DNA of 7,411 nucleotides, taken from positions 1 through 7,411 of the forward strand of contig JAKORH010000363.1 of the NCBI GenBank assembly GCA_029777935.1. The letters run 5' to 3'. Position numbers and translations under genes: made by a program. Numbering within the stretch: position 1 is the stretch's first letter; each line of letters starts with the position of its first letter. Source of the DNA: Pseudomonadota bacterium (GTDB lineage Bacteria; Pseudomonadota; Gammaproteobacteria; Burkholderiales; Burkholderiaceae). Shown piece after piece: positions 1-6,197 of this stretch. The notes beneath the pieces are model-generated. The model made no database searches, was not told the DNA's origin, and was given only the letters and a program-made list of their open reading frames with translations.

Positions 1-404
1 ACGAACTGGCTGAACACCAGCGCCTTGTGGCCGTTGGCGGTGAGTTCCGCGGCCAGTTCTGCGAATGCGCGCACCTTGGCGCCGGCCAGCGCCTCGAGCT
101 GGAGGACCGCGATCGTGGCGCCTGCGTCCCACAACGGCCAGCCGTACGCGTGCCGGTCGGGCGTGTAGCGCTCCGCGCGATGCAGCGCGTAGCGCAACTG
201 CGCGACCTTGACGTTGTCCTGCGTGAATGCCTAGCCGGCCAGCGACTTCGCGCTCCACACGCGCAGCAGCGCGTAGCACGCCGTGCGCGGCCGCCAGGTC
301 CAAAGCAGCGCCATCGCCCGCGCCACCGTATGGGCGTCGGCGGAAAGCCGGACTCGCGATGCAGGAGCGGGTTCGAAGAGATCGGTGGAGAGGTGTTCAG
401 ACAT
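1..404 (-). pseudogene. Decayed ORF with in-frame TAG, ending in a SNF2 helicase C-terminal fragment (runs off the left edge)
   Basis: Read on the minus strand, an ATG at 404-402 opens a frame of 57 codons (starting MSEHLSTDLFEPAPASRV) that meets TAG at 233-231. The same frame then continues without a stop to the window edge. The part from 404 to about 99 includes segments such as LLWTWRPRTACYALLRVW and LRYALHRAERYTPDRHAYGW. It has protein-like composition on both sides of the TAG, but I do not recognise the family. From about 98 to 1 the frame reads AKVRAFAELAAELTANGHKA followed by LVFSQF. This closely resembles the start of the C-terminal helicase lobe of bacterial SNF2/SWI2 ATPases, the segment around motif IV. 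No good ribosome binding site precedes the ATG. The TAG and the join of two unrelated-looking parts point to a pseudogene made by deletion or recombination. A nonsense mutation in a real gene, or a sequencing error at the TAG, are alternatives. The SNF2 piece could belong to a larger gene to the left. Confidence 0.5.
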
Positions 405-545
405 TCGAGACCACGCCGGATATTCGCTTTGGAAAGCACACCGATTCTGCGCGCTTGCTGTCGATTGTCCGCCGTCACAACGCTGACGCGACGCCGGCAG
501 ATTCGCGCTGCGCCAATCGCTTGATGTCTAACGGAACGACACGAT
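405..545. other. Intergenic region upstream of the MNT gene
   Basis: This stretch separates the leftward remnant from the rightward MNT-HEPN pair. I see no gene or hairpin in it. The only promoter-like match is weak: TTGATG at 521-526 with GATATG at 543-548, spacer 16. If real, it would start transcription after the ATG at 546 and so favour the internal GTG start at 579 for the MNT protein. Confidence 0.3.
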
Positions 546-923
546 ATGCTGCCTTGCTCCACCCGAGGCGATCGTTCAGTGAAGCCTGCTCGCATTGACA
601 CCGAAACGGGGCGTGCCGCGCGGGCATTCCTGGACCAGATCGCAACCCGTTATGAAATCAGCAAGGCCTTTCTCTTTGGTAGTCGCGCCCGCCGCACACA
701 TCACCCGGACAGCGACGCCGACATCGCCGTCGTCCTGCACGGGCAGCATGGCAAGCGATCGACGGTCGCCATGGACATGGCCGAGGTCGCGTTCGGGGTC
801 CTGCTCGACACGGGGGTACTCGTCGAGGCATTGCCGCTTTGGGAGGGCGAGTGGGAACATCCGGAGCGATTCAGTAATCCGGCGTTGATCGACGCGATCC
901 GCAGAGAAGGGATCCGGTTGTGA
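546..923 (+). CDS. MNT-type nucleotidyltransferase (antitoxin of a HEPN/MNT pair)
   Basis: This is a small protein (125 aa from ATG 546) of the minimal nucleotidyltransferase fold. The signature is FLFGSRARRTHHPDSDADIA at about residues 42-61: the GSxAR glycine-serine loop followed by the D-x-D metal-binding pair of the pol-beta superfamily. Known MNT partners of HEPN toxins act as antitoxins, and in the HepT/MntA systems MntA transfers AMP to the toxin. The start is uncertain. ATG 546 has only a weak GGAA upstream. GTG 579, in the same frame, has GAGG at 565-568 and gives a 114-aa protein starting at KPARIDTETG, closer to the usual family start. The TGA stop overlaps the GTG start of the HEPN gene, so translation is probably coupled. 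All catalytic residues look intact, although the partner is broken. Confidence 0.85.
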   Translation: MLPCSTRGDRSVKPARIDTETGRAARAFLDQIATRYEISKAFLFGSRARRTHHPDSDADIAVVLHGQHGKRSTVAMDMAEVAFGVLLDTGVLVEALPLWEGEWEHPERFSNPALIDAIRREGIRL

Positions 924-1318
924 CCCTGACCGCCGACGGATGCCTGAAGAAGGCGGACCGCGCCCTCGTTGCTGCGAACCTTCTTCTCGAAAGCGGAGAC
1001 TTCGAGGGCGCATGCAATCGAGCCTACTACGGCATGTTCGACGCTGCGCGCGCCGCCCTGATCGCTGCGGGCGTCTCGGTGATACAGGCTCCGGGCAAGA
1101 CACATCGAGGGTTGGTCGCGTCCTTCGGTCTGCATCTTCGCCGCCTGCACCACGACCGTCGACGAACTGGCGCCGGCGCGCTGCGATCTGGACCTGTGCA
1201 ATTCTTACAAGCCGACCACGTTCAACTTCGCGCGGCACCGCGAGCCGGAGCAGTACTGGCTGATCGTCGAGCGCAAGGGCGCGCTGCCGCCGGCGGAGTA
1301 GTCAACCCCTATGCCTAG
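920..1318 (+). CDS. HEPN-domain protein, 3'-truncated and fused out of frame to foreign sequence
   Basis: The gene starts at GTG 920, overlapping the stop of the MNT gene, with AAGGG at 907-911 as ribosome binding site. Residues 1-73 are a good match to the N-terminal half of HEPN proteins of the UPF0332 kind: a first helix, then the ACNRAYYGMFDAARAALIAA helix, then GKTHRGLVASFGLHL. HEPN proteins paired with MNT enzymes are typically RNase-type toxins. After about position 1139 the reading frame is no longer HEPN-like. The arginine- and alanine-rich tail (RRLHHDRRRTGAGALRS and onward) is the wrong frame of a nitrilase gene fragment lying in the same DNA. The C-terminal helices are therefore missing and the open frame to TAG 1318 is accidental. 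The product is probably inactive or unstable. I list it as a CDS because the frame is open, but functionally it is a truncated gene. Confidence 0.7.
   Translation: MTLTADGCLKKADRALVAANLLLESGDFEGACNRAYYGMFDAARAALIAAGVSVIQAPGKTHRGLVASFGLHLRRLHHDRRRTGAGALRSGPVQFLQADHVQLRAAPRAGAVLADRRAQGRAAAGGVVNPYA
1131..1301 (+). pseudogene. 3' fragment of a nitrilase-superfamily gene (N-carbamoyl-D-amino acid hydrolase-like)
   Basis: In the frame +1 relative to the HEPN gene, codons 1131-1301 read CIFAACTTTVDELAPARCDL, then DLCNSYKPTTFNFARHREPE, then QYWLIVERKGALPPAE and TAG. The TTT-x-DEL, the C-DLD-C and the FNFARHREPEQY...LI elements match the extreme C-terminus of carbon-nitrogen hydrolases, especially the N-carbamoyl-D-amino acid hydrolase branch (compare its FNFKxHRxPxxYGLI ending). 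The first four-fifths of the gene, including the catalytic Glu-Lys-Cys, are absent. The HEPN coding sequence occupies their place, with the join near 1133-1142. There is no start codon or ribosome binding site, so this is a remnant. If the assignment is right, the parent enzyme would have released D-amino acids, a possible link to the dadA gene 1.5 kb away. Confidence 0.7.
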
Positions 1319-1409
1319 CATCAGAGCACCGGTCCTTCCATGCTGATCTCTGCGGGCTACATAAGCTGATCAGATTCACGATCATTCGGCCCTTGGCGCA
1401 CAGCAAATC
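1302..1409. other. Intergenic region between the nitrilase remnant and the methyltransferase gene
   Basis: This is the left border of the lower-GC restriction-modification block. It contains a 7-bp direct repeat, GCTGATC (at about 1341 and 1364), the second copy being part of the palindrome CTGATCAG. I see no convincing terminator with a T-run on either strand, and no repeat matching the right border of the block. Confidence 0.3.
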
Positions 1410-2090
1410 TCACCTCGATTCGAGTGCAAAAGGAGCGCTAGCTCTATCTCGCTGCGGTTCTGATTCGCACTGTGAATGATTGCTGTATGTGGCCCAAGTC
1501 GGATAGTAAGCCTCGGCTTCATTGCCCCATGCATCCCAACCGTTTTGTCTGCCTCGGGCAAACAGTTCGAGATACGGACCCGGGCTACATGATTCGATTA
1601 GCTCGTACACCTCGTCAGGTTTCCTTGAGTGTTCGCGCTTAATGGACTTGATTATGTTTACTTGTCGGCGCCCGGGCGCCAGCGTACGGGCGTTCTTTCC
1701 TATAACACCGAAAAGTAGCAACTCGGTCACATTCCGAAAATAGAAGCCAACTCCACGTCCATCCGGGCCGCCGTCCTTGCGCACTTTGTGCCAAACAATG
1801 TTGCTCTTGTACTGGAACCCCCATGACTGCATAACTGCTAGGCCTTCCGGCAATAGTGCGTTTGGGACCCACAAATACAGATGTGCAACTGATTCAACGA
1901 GACTTGCGACAGGCAAAGCCTTGATCTCGTCCAGTTTCATCGTCGAGTACCGAGACAATCGCCGATGCTCCGGGGCCATCTTGCCTGTGCGATTTTGGAA
2001 CTGCCAAGGCGGGTCTGCCAGGATCGTCGAATAGCGGTGCGCGCCATACTGCGCAAGAAGCTCCCGAGCAAAGTATTCGTTTGCGCTCAT
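1410..2090 (-). CDS. MT-A70 family DNA adenine-N6 methyltransferase (modification subunit of a type II R-M system)
   Basis: This 226-aa protein is of the MT-A70 (METTL3/IME4-like) family, which in bacteria methylates the N6 of adenine in DNA. The catalytic motif DPPW is at residues 26-29 in YSTILADPPWQF. The S-adenosylmethionine-binding half follows in the order typical of this permuted family: LYLWVPNALLPEGLAVMQSWGF (71-92), NVTELLLFG (120-128), HSRKPDEVYELIE (154-166) and PGPYLELFAR (170-179), closing with GWDAWGNE. The start codon overlaps the stop of the endonuclease gene as ATGA, and GGAAG lies just upstream, so the two genes are cotranslated and this one has the better ribosome binding site. 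Its role is almost certainly to protect host DNA from the neighbouring endonuclease. The target sequence cannot be read from the protein, but it must contain an adenine. The last 25 residues or so (after YYPTWATYSN) look unconserved. Confidence 0.92.
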   Translation of the reverse strand: MSANEYFARELLAQYGAHRYSTILADPPWQFQNRTGKMAPEHRRLSRYSTMKLDEIKALPVASLVESVAHLYLWVPNALLPEGLAVMQSWGFQYKSNIVWHKVRKDGGPDGRGVGFYFRNVTELLLFGVIGKNARTLAPGRRQVNIIKSIKREHSRKPDEVYELIESCSPGPYLELFARGRQNGWDAWGNEAEAYYPTWATYSNHSQCESEPQRDRASAPFALESR

Positions 2091-2746
2091 TTCTTCTTCC
2101 AGTCAGAAATCAGTGTTGATCGAATTCCGAAAACGAGTACCGGGCAACTCCCATTGCGATTTGCGTTCAGTCGATACAGCAACTTTCCGATCCAGGTCGT
2201 GCTAGCACCGTATTTCGCCATGACGCCCAGTTCTTTGAAGACTTCATTCAGTTCCTCGCTTCGCGTCAGCAAGACCGCGGCACTTATCACGCCACAGTCG
2301 TGAAAGGCGCGAAATGCATATAGATCGCGGTCGAATGTTTGGTCTTTGGAATTCCACTCCAGATCGAAAGCGATTCTGTTCTTCACATAGTCGACCTTGT
2401 GGCCATCGAGAAAGGATGGAATCCTTTGCTCCAATCTTCGTGTCTTTGGCTTTGCAGCGGATTCGTCTTTGATCGTAAGCGTCACGACTAGGTCGCCAAC
2501 GATTCGAGTCTCATACCAGCCTTTTGGGCGCAGGAGCGTGGAAATTCGCTTGGGGATTTCCGATTCGTTTCCACCCTTTTCAAGAATATCGGCCTTGGAG
2601 ATCCGAAAGGTTCGCAAAGCATCAAGAAGTTCGTCGAATTCTGGTGCGCATCCGGTGGCGAGTACTTCCGCCGCGTGGCGGAAGCTGTGCACCTCATATA
2701 ACTTGCCAATGTCTTCGGGTATGAAGTCTGCTATTGATAATGACAT
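2087..2746 (-). CDS. Type II restriction endonuclease, BglII/BstYI family
   Basis: This 219-aa protein resembles endonucleases of the BglII/BstYI group (recognition AGATCT or RGATCY). The telling part is the core at residues 117-150: HKVDYVKNRIAFDLEWNSKD followed by QTFDRDLYAFRAFHDC. Here D119 and E130-x-N132 occupy the places of the catalytic Asp and the Glu-x-Gln of BglII. The C-terminal STTWIGKLLYRLNANRNGSC (182-201) and PVLVFGI match the end of the same family. The N-terminal 100 residues are helical and presumably carry DNA and dimer contacts. The gene is transcribed first, with the methyltransferase overlapping its stop. The ATG at 2746-2744 has no good Shine-Dalgarno, and a strong promoter lies directly in front of it. 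Base composition is clearly more AT-rich than the genes on either side, as expected for an acquired system. The family call is made from memory of related sequences; the exact specificity is unknown. Confidence 0.85.
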   Translation of the reverse strand: MSLSIADFIPEDIGKLYEVHSFRHAAEVLATGCAPEFDELLDALRTFRISKADILEKGGNESEIPKRISTLLRPKGWYETRIVGDLVVTLTIKDESAAKPKTRRLEQRIPSFLDGHKVDYVKNRIAFDLEWNSKDQTFDRDLYAFRAFHDCGVISAAVLLTRSEELNEVFKELGVMAKYGASTTWIGKLLYRLNANRNGSCPVLVFGIRSTLISDWKKK

Positions 2747-2754
2747 ACTGGATC

Positions 2755-2783
2755 TTTATACAGTGTCCTTGTGATATAGGCAA
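2755..2783 (-). promoter_or_regulatory. Predicted sigma-70 promoter of the R-M operon, nearly leaderless
   Basis: On the minus strand, TTGCCT (2783-2778; 4 of 6 to consensus) and TATAAA (2760-2755; 5 of 6) are separated by exactly 17 bases. Transcription would start near 2748, only about two bases before the ATG at 2746, so the endonuclease mRNA would be leaderless or almost so. A GGATCT (plus strand 2750-2755), which fits RGATCY, lies between the -10 box and the start codon. Confidence 0.55.
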
Positions 2784-2803
2784 GACGACGCTGGCATCTT
2801 GCC
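2779..2803. repeat. Inverted repeat overlapping the -35 box of the R-M promoter
   Basis: GGCAAGA (2779-2785) and TCTTGCC (2797-2803) are perfect 7-bp arms around an 11-base spacer. One arm covers the -35 hexamer of the R-M promoter, so the repeat could be an operator. It could also fold as a hairpin downstream of dadA, but no T-run follows in either direction, which argues against a classical terminator. No regulator gene is visible nearby. Confidence 0.45.
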
Positions 2804-2854
2804 CGTAGAAGCGGGACGACGAGATTTTGGCGGGCGAAGGTCTTTTCCGGCCCA

Positions 2855-4111
2855 CTATTGCCTGTACCGCGCGATCGTCAGCCCGTCGAGGCTGATCTCC
2901 GGCTTGCGCCCGCTGATCACATCGGCCAGCAAGCGCCCGGTGCCGGCTGCCATGGTCCAGCCGAGCGTGCCGTGGCCGGTCGCCAGATGCAGATTCCGAT
3001 ACCTGGTCGGCCCGATCACCGGCGTGCCGTCGGGCGTCATCGGGCGCAGACCGCACCAGAACTCGGCGCGCTGCACGTCGCCGCCGCGCGGGAAGAGATC
3101 CGTCACCACGTGTTCCAGCGTGCCGCGGCGCGCCTCGCGCAGCTTCAGGCTGTAGCCGGCCAGTTCGGCGGTGCCGCCGACGCGGATGCGGTCGCCGAGC
3201 CTCGTCACCGCGACCTTGTGCGTCTCGTCCATGATCGTCGACTCGGGCGCGTGGCGCGCGTCGATGATCGGCACCGTGATCGAGTAGCCCTTGACCGGAT
3301 ACACGGGCAGATCAATGCCGATCTTCTTCAGCAGCAGCGGCGCGTAGCTGCCGAGCGCGCACACGTACGCATCGGCGGTGACCGCGCCGGCATCGGTGCG
3401 AACGCCGCTCACCTGGTCGCCGGCCACCGACAGCGACTCGATGCGCGCGCCGAAGCGGAACGCGACGCCGCGCTTGCCCGCGAGCTCCGCCAGCCGCTGC
3501 GTGAACTGGTGGCAGTCGCCGGTTTCGTCGTTGGGCAGGCGCAGCGCGCCGACGAACTTCTCCTGCGTGAGCGCCAGCGCCGGCTCGACGCGGCAGAAAC
3601 CCGGCCGGTCGAGCACTTCGTACGGCACGCCGTACCCCTTCAGGATCTCGATGTCCTTGGCGATGCCGTCGAGCTGCTTCTGGGTGCGGAAGAGCTGCAG
3701 CGTGCCCTGCGCGCGCTCGTCGTACTGGATGCCGGTCTCGGCGCGCAGCCGCTTCAGGCAGTCGCGGCTGTACTCGGCGATCGGCACCATGCGGCTCTTG
3801 TTCACGCGGTAGGCGCGCTCGGTGCAGTTCATCAGCATCGACCAGCCCCAGCGCCACAGTGCGGGATCGGCGAGCGGCCAGATCACGAGCGGGCTGTGCT
3901 TCATCAGCATCCACTTGATCGCCTTGAGCGGAATGCCGGGCCCAGCCCACGGAGCCGAATAGCCCGGTGACACTTCGCCGGCGTTGGCGTAGCTGGTTTC
4001 GAGCGCCGGGCCGGGCTGGCGATCGATCACCGTGACTTCGTGGCCGTATCCGGCGAGGTAGTAGGCGACCGAGGTGCCGATGACGCCGCTGCCGAGGATG
4101 GCGATGCGCAT
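2855..4111 (-). CDS. dadA: D-amino acid dehydrogenase (FAD-dependent), DadA type
   Basis: This 418-aa flavoprotein is of the DAO/DadA family. It oxidatively deaminates D-amino acids to 2-oxo acids and ammonia, passing electrons to the respiratory quinone pool at the inner face of the cytoplasmic membrane. The N-terminus carries the dinucleotide-binding GSGVIG (7-12), with D30 at the end of the second strand to hold the adenosine ribose. Family hallmarks follow: [20 protein letters not shown] near residue 40, the [20 protein letters not shown] helix region, [20 protein letters not shown], and the C-terminal FAD-binding [20 protein letters not shown] and [20 protein letters not shown]. Length is close to that of E. 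coli DadA (432 aa). The ATG shares one base with the stop of the upstream dehydratase gene (TGATG), and GAGG lies about ten bases upstream, so translation is coupled. No alanine racemase gene is adjacent, unlike the dadAX arrangement. DadA-like paralogs with other amine substrates exist, so the substrate is inferred. Confidence 0.92.
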   Translation of the reverse strand: MRIAILGSGVIGTSVAYYLAGYGHEVTVIDRQPGPALETSYANAGEVSPGYSAPWAGPGIPLKAIKWMLMKHSPLVIWPLADPALWRWGWSMLMNCTERAYRVNKSRMVPIAEYSRDCLKRLRAETGIQYDERAQGTLQLFRTQKQLDGIAKDIEILKGYGVPYEVLDRPGFCRVEPALALTQEKFVGALRLPNDETGDCHQFTQRLAELAGKRGVAFRFGARIESLSVAGDQVSGVRTDAGAVTADAYVCALGSYAPLLLKKIGIDLPVYPVKGYSITVPIIDARHAPESTIMDETHKVAVTRLGDRIRVGGTAELAGYSLKLREARRGTLEHVVTDLFPRGGDVQRAEFWCGLRPMTPDGTPVIGPTRYRNLHLATGHGTLGWTMAAGTGRLLADVISGRKPEISLDGLTIARYRQ

Positions 4112-5082
4112 CAGCCGAGGTCCTCCGTCAGCATCTGCGCGTAGCGGGCGAGATCGATGTTGCCGCCGCTGATGATGATGCCGACGCGCTTACCGGCCAC
4201 CGGCACCGCGCCTTCGAGCGCCGCGGCCGCGGCGAGGCAGCCGGTCGGCTCGACGACCAGCTTCATCCGCTCGGCGAAGAAGCGCAGCGTGCGCACCAGC
4301 GCCGCGTCGCTGACGGTCGCGATGTCGCGCACCAGCTCGCGGATCACCGGAAACGTGAGCTGCCCCGCGTGCTGAGTCTGCGCGCCATCGGCGATCGTGC
4401 GCGGTACGTCGATGTGCACGATCTCGCCCTTGCGAAATGATTGCTGCACGTCGTTGCCCGCCTCGGGCTCCACTCCGATCACCGCGCACTGCGGCGCCAG
4501 TTCGCGCGCAGCGACCGCGCTGCCGGCGATCAGCCCGCCGCCGCCGACGCACACCAGCAGCAGGTCGAGCGGGCCGGTCTCCTCGAGCAGTTCCTTCGCC
4601 GCGGTGCCCTGCCCGGCCATCACGTGCGGGTGGTCGTAAGGCGGGATCAGCGTCATGCCGCGCTCGCGGCCGATGCGCGCGCTCAAGGCCTCGCGGTCCT
4701 CGGTGTAGCGGTCGTACAGCACGACCCCGGCGCCGTAGCCCTTCGTGGCTTCGATCTTCAGCGCCGGCGCATCCTTCGGCATCACGATCACCGCGGGCGC
4801 GCCGACCAGCCGTGCCGCCAGCGCGATCGCCTGCGCATGGTTGCCGCTGGAATACGCCAGCACGCCGCGCTTTCTCTGCTCGGGCGTGAACTGCGCCAGC
4901 GCGTTGTACGCGCCGCGGAACTTGAACGCGCCCATCCGCTGCAGGTTCTCGCACTTGAAGAACAGCGCCGCCCGCGTGCGTTCGTTCGCGGTGCGCGAGG
5001 TTAGTACCGGCGTTCGGTGCGCGACGCTGCGCAGGCGCTGCGCGGCGGCTTCGATGTCGGCGTACGAGATGGCGAGCGGCAC
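4111..5082 (-). CDS. PLP-dependent serine racemase / threonine (hydroxyaspartate) dehydratase family enzyme
   Basis: This 323-aa fold-type II PLP enzyme has K54 in GAFKFRGA as Schiff-base lysine, SSGNHAQ (78-84) as substrate loop, GGGG (180-183) as phosphate loop and SGGN (305-308) near the pyridine nitrogen. It lacks the C-terminal ACT regulatory domain of biosynthetic IlvA, so it belongs to the short catabolic group that includes serine racemase and threo-3-hydroxyaspartate ammonia-lyase. The spacing E205, G209, D211 in GVEPEAGND matches the divalent-metal site of eukaryotic serine racemases (Glu-x3-Gly-x-Asp), and [10 protein letters not shown] plus [11 protein letters not shown] also fit. 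Such enzymes dehydrate L-serine or L-threonine, or racemise serine. The start is GTG 5082, with GGGAG six bases upstream. The gene lies 27 bases after the oxygenase gene and overlaps dadA by one base. A racemase role would feed DadA with D-serine, while a dehydratase role would give 2-oxo acids directly. The sequence does not decide between them. Confidence 0.85.
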   Translation of the reverse strand: MPLAISYADIEAAAQRLRSVAHRTPVLTSRTANERTRAALFFKCENLQRMGAFKFRGAYNALAQFTPEQRKRGVLAYSSGNHAQAIALAARLVGAPAVIVMPKDAPALKIEATKGYGAGVVLYDRYTEDREALSARIGRERGMTLIPPYDHPHVMAGQGTAAKELLEETGPLDLLLVCVGGGGLIAGSAVAARELAPQCAVIGVEPEAGNDVQQSFRKGEIVHIDVPRTIADGAQTQHAGQLTFPVIRELVRDIATVSDAALVRTLRFFAERMKLVVEPTGCLAAAAALEGAVPVAGKRVGIIISGGNIDLARYAQMLTEDLG

Positions 5083-5109
5083 GGCGAACTCCCGGCGAAA
5101 GCGCCGAGT

Positions 5110-6171
5110 CTACGGCGCGTGCCGGCGGTACGCGGCGCGCAGCAGTTCCTGGAAATGATGCACACCGGATTCGGCGTACGGGTTCAGCCGCCCCGGCACA
5201 TACGAGCCCGATGCCAGCCCGCGCTGCACCGCTTCGCAGATCGCGCCGTCCTCGATCTGCACCTCGTCGCTGAAGCGCTGGTCCTCCACCCGCTGCGCGG
5301 CCGCGACGGATTCGGCGTAGTAGTAGTCGAAGTCGACGCGACAGCGGTCCGCCGCGAGCGGCACCACACGGTTGGTCTGCAGCCGACTCGGCAGCAGGTT
5401 CAGCATCGTGTTCGGATAAAGGAAGTAATACAGCGCCTCGCCGGCGTCGTAGGGGCCGCCGCCGGCAAGAGGACTCGACTGCAGCGAGTGCCAGCGCGCG
5501 ATGTGCGTCGCGTAGCTTTCAGCGTCGAGCACGGCGGCGAGCCGTGGATGCACGCGCGGCACGTGGTAGCCCTCGAGGTAGTTGTCGACGTACACCTTCC
5601 AGTTGCAGGCGATCTCGTAGCTGACGCGGCGGTCGAACGCGTGGCGCGCGAGCTGCGGCACGCGTGCTTCGATCCCGGCCACGACGTCGTCGAAGCCGGG
5701 CGTCACGTCGGTCAGCGCCGCGAATACCAGACCCTGCCATTCGGCCACGCGCGCCTGCGGCAACCGGATCGCAGCGGGATCGAAGTCGCGCGCGCCGCGC
5801 ATCCCTGGCGCGCCGCGCAGCGTGCCGTCGAGCGCGTAGGTCCAGCCGTGGTAGCGGCAAGTCAGCGCCTTGGCGCCGCGGCCGTCGCACTCGGCGAGCG
5901 GCCCGGCGCGATGGCGGCACACGTTGTGCAGCGCGCGGAGCTTGCCGTCGTCGCCGCGCGCGACGAGCAGCGGCACCGCGCCGATCTGCGCCAGCGCGTG
6001 ATCGCCGCTGCCGAGCACCTGCGCCGAGCGCGCGACGAGTTGCCAGCTCGCGGCGAACACCGCGTCGCGTTCGAGCGCGTGCCATGCCGGGTCGACGTAG
6101 CAGTGCGCCGGCAGCGCGCGCGCCGCATCGAGCGCCTGCGGCGCGAGCCAGTCGGAAACGGGATCGGGCAT
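5110..6171 (-). CDS. Rieske non-heme iron oxygenase, alpha subunit (CntA / choline monooxygenase-like)
   Basis: This 353-aa aromatic-ring-hydroxylating-type oxygenase has a Rieske domain at about 40-150: C85-x-H87 and C105-x2-H108 bind the [2Fe-2S] cluster. In the catalytic domain NWKVYVDNYLEGYHVPRVHP (190-209) supplies H203 and H208 as mononuclear iron ligands, and D308 in QIEDGAICEAVQ is the likely third. The residue bridging the two centres is E200, where naphthalene dioxygenase has Asp. Glu here is known from carnitine monooxygenase CntA. Together with the EDxxICExVQ motif, this places the protein among oxygenases acting on quaternary or methylated amines (choline, carnitine, glycine betaine, stachydrine) rather than on aromatic rings. 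These enzymes need a reductase, and none is encoded in this window. It is the first gene of a three-gene operon. The ATG at 6171 has only a weak ribosome binding site. The substrate is not identifiable from the sequence. Confidence 0.88.
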   Translation of the reverse strand: MPDPVSDWLAPQALDAARALPAHCYVDPAWHALERDAVFAASWQLVARSAQVLGSGDHALAQIGAVPLLVARGDDGKLRALHNVCRHRAGPLAECDGRGAKALTCRYHGWTYALDGTLRGAPGMRGARDFDPAAIRLPQARVAEWQGLVFAALTDVTPGFDDVVAGIEARVPQLARHAFDRRVSYEIACNWKVYVDNYLEGYHVPRVHPRLAAVLDAESYATHIARWHSLQSSPLAGGGPYDAGEALYYFLYPNTMLNLLPSRLQTNRVVPLAADRCRVDFDYYYAESVAAAQRVEDQRFSDEVQIEDGAICEAVQRGLASGSYVPGRLNPYAESGVHHFQELLRAAYRRHAP

Positions 6172-6197
6172 CGGACGGGCTGCAGTTGCGGCAGCGC

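Noticed and set aside
27..524. Plus-strand open frames at the left edge (27-524 and 227-598)
   Set aside because: Their products are Arg-rich without motifs, and the minus strand of the same DNA encodes a recognisable SNF2 segment. They are better explained as antisense frames.
1341..1370. GCTGATC direct repeat as a possible att site of the R-M island
   Set aside because: Seven bases is too short to mean much, and no matching copy is seen at the right border near 2750-2850.
2806..2850. Possible rho-independent terminator after dadA
   Set aside because: Only short, bulged stems (for example GGGC with GCCC) and no T-run were found; not enough to call.
2858..3970. Open frame of 370 codons on the plus strand opposite dadA
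   Set aside because: Its product is a low-complexity mix rich in Arg, Ala and His with no motif, as expected of the antisense frame of a GC-rich gene. The minus strand carries a complete, motif-bearing DadA.
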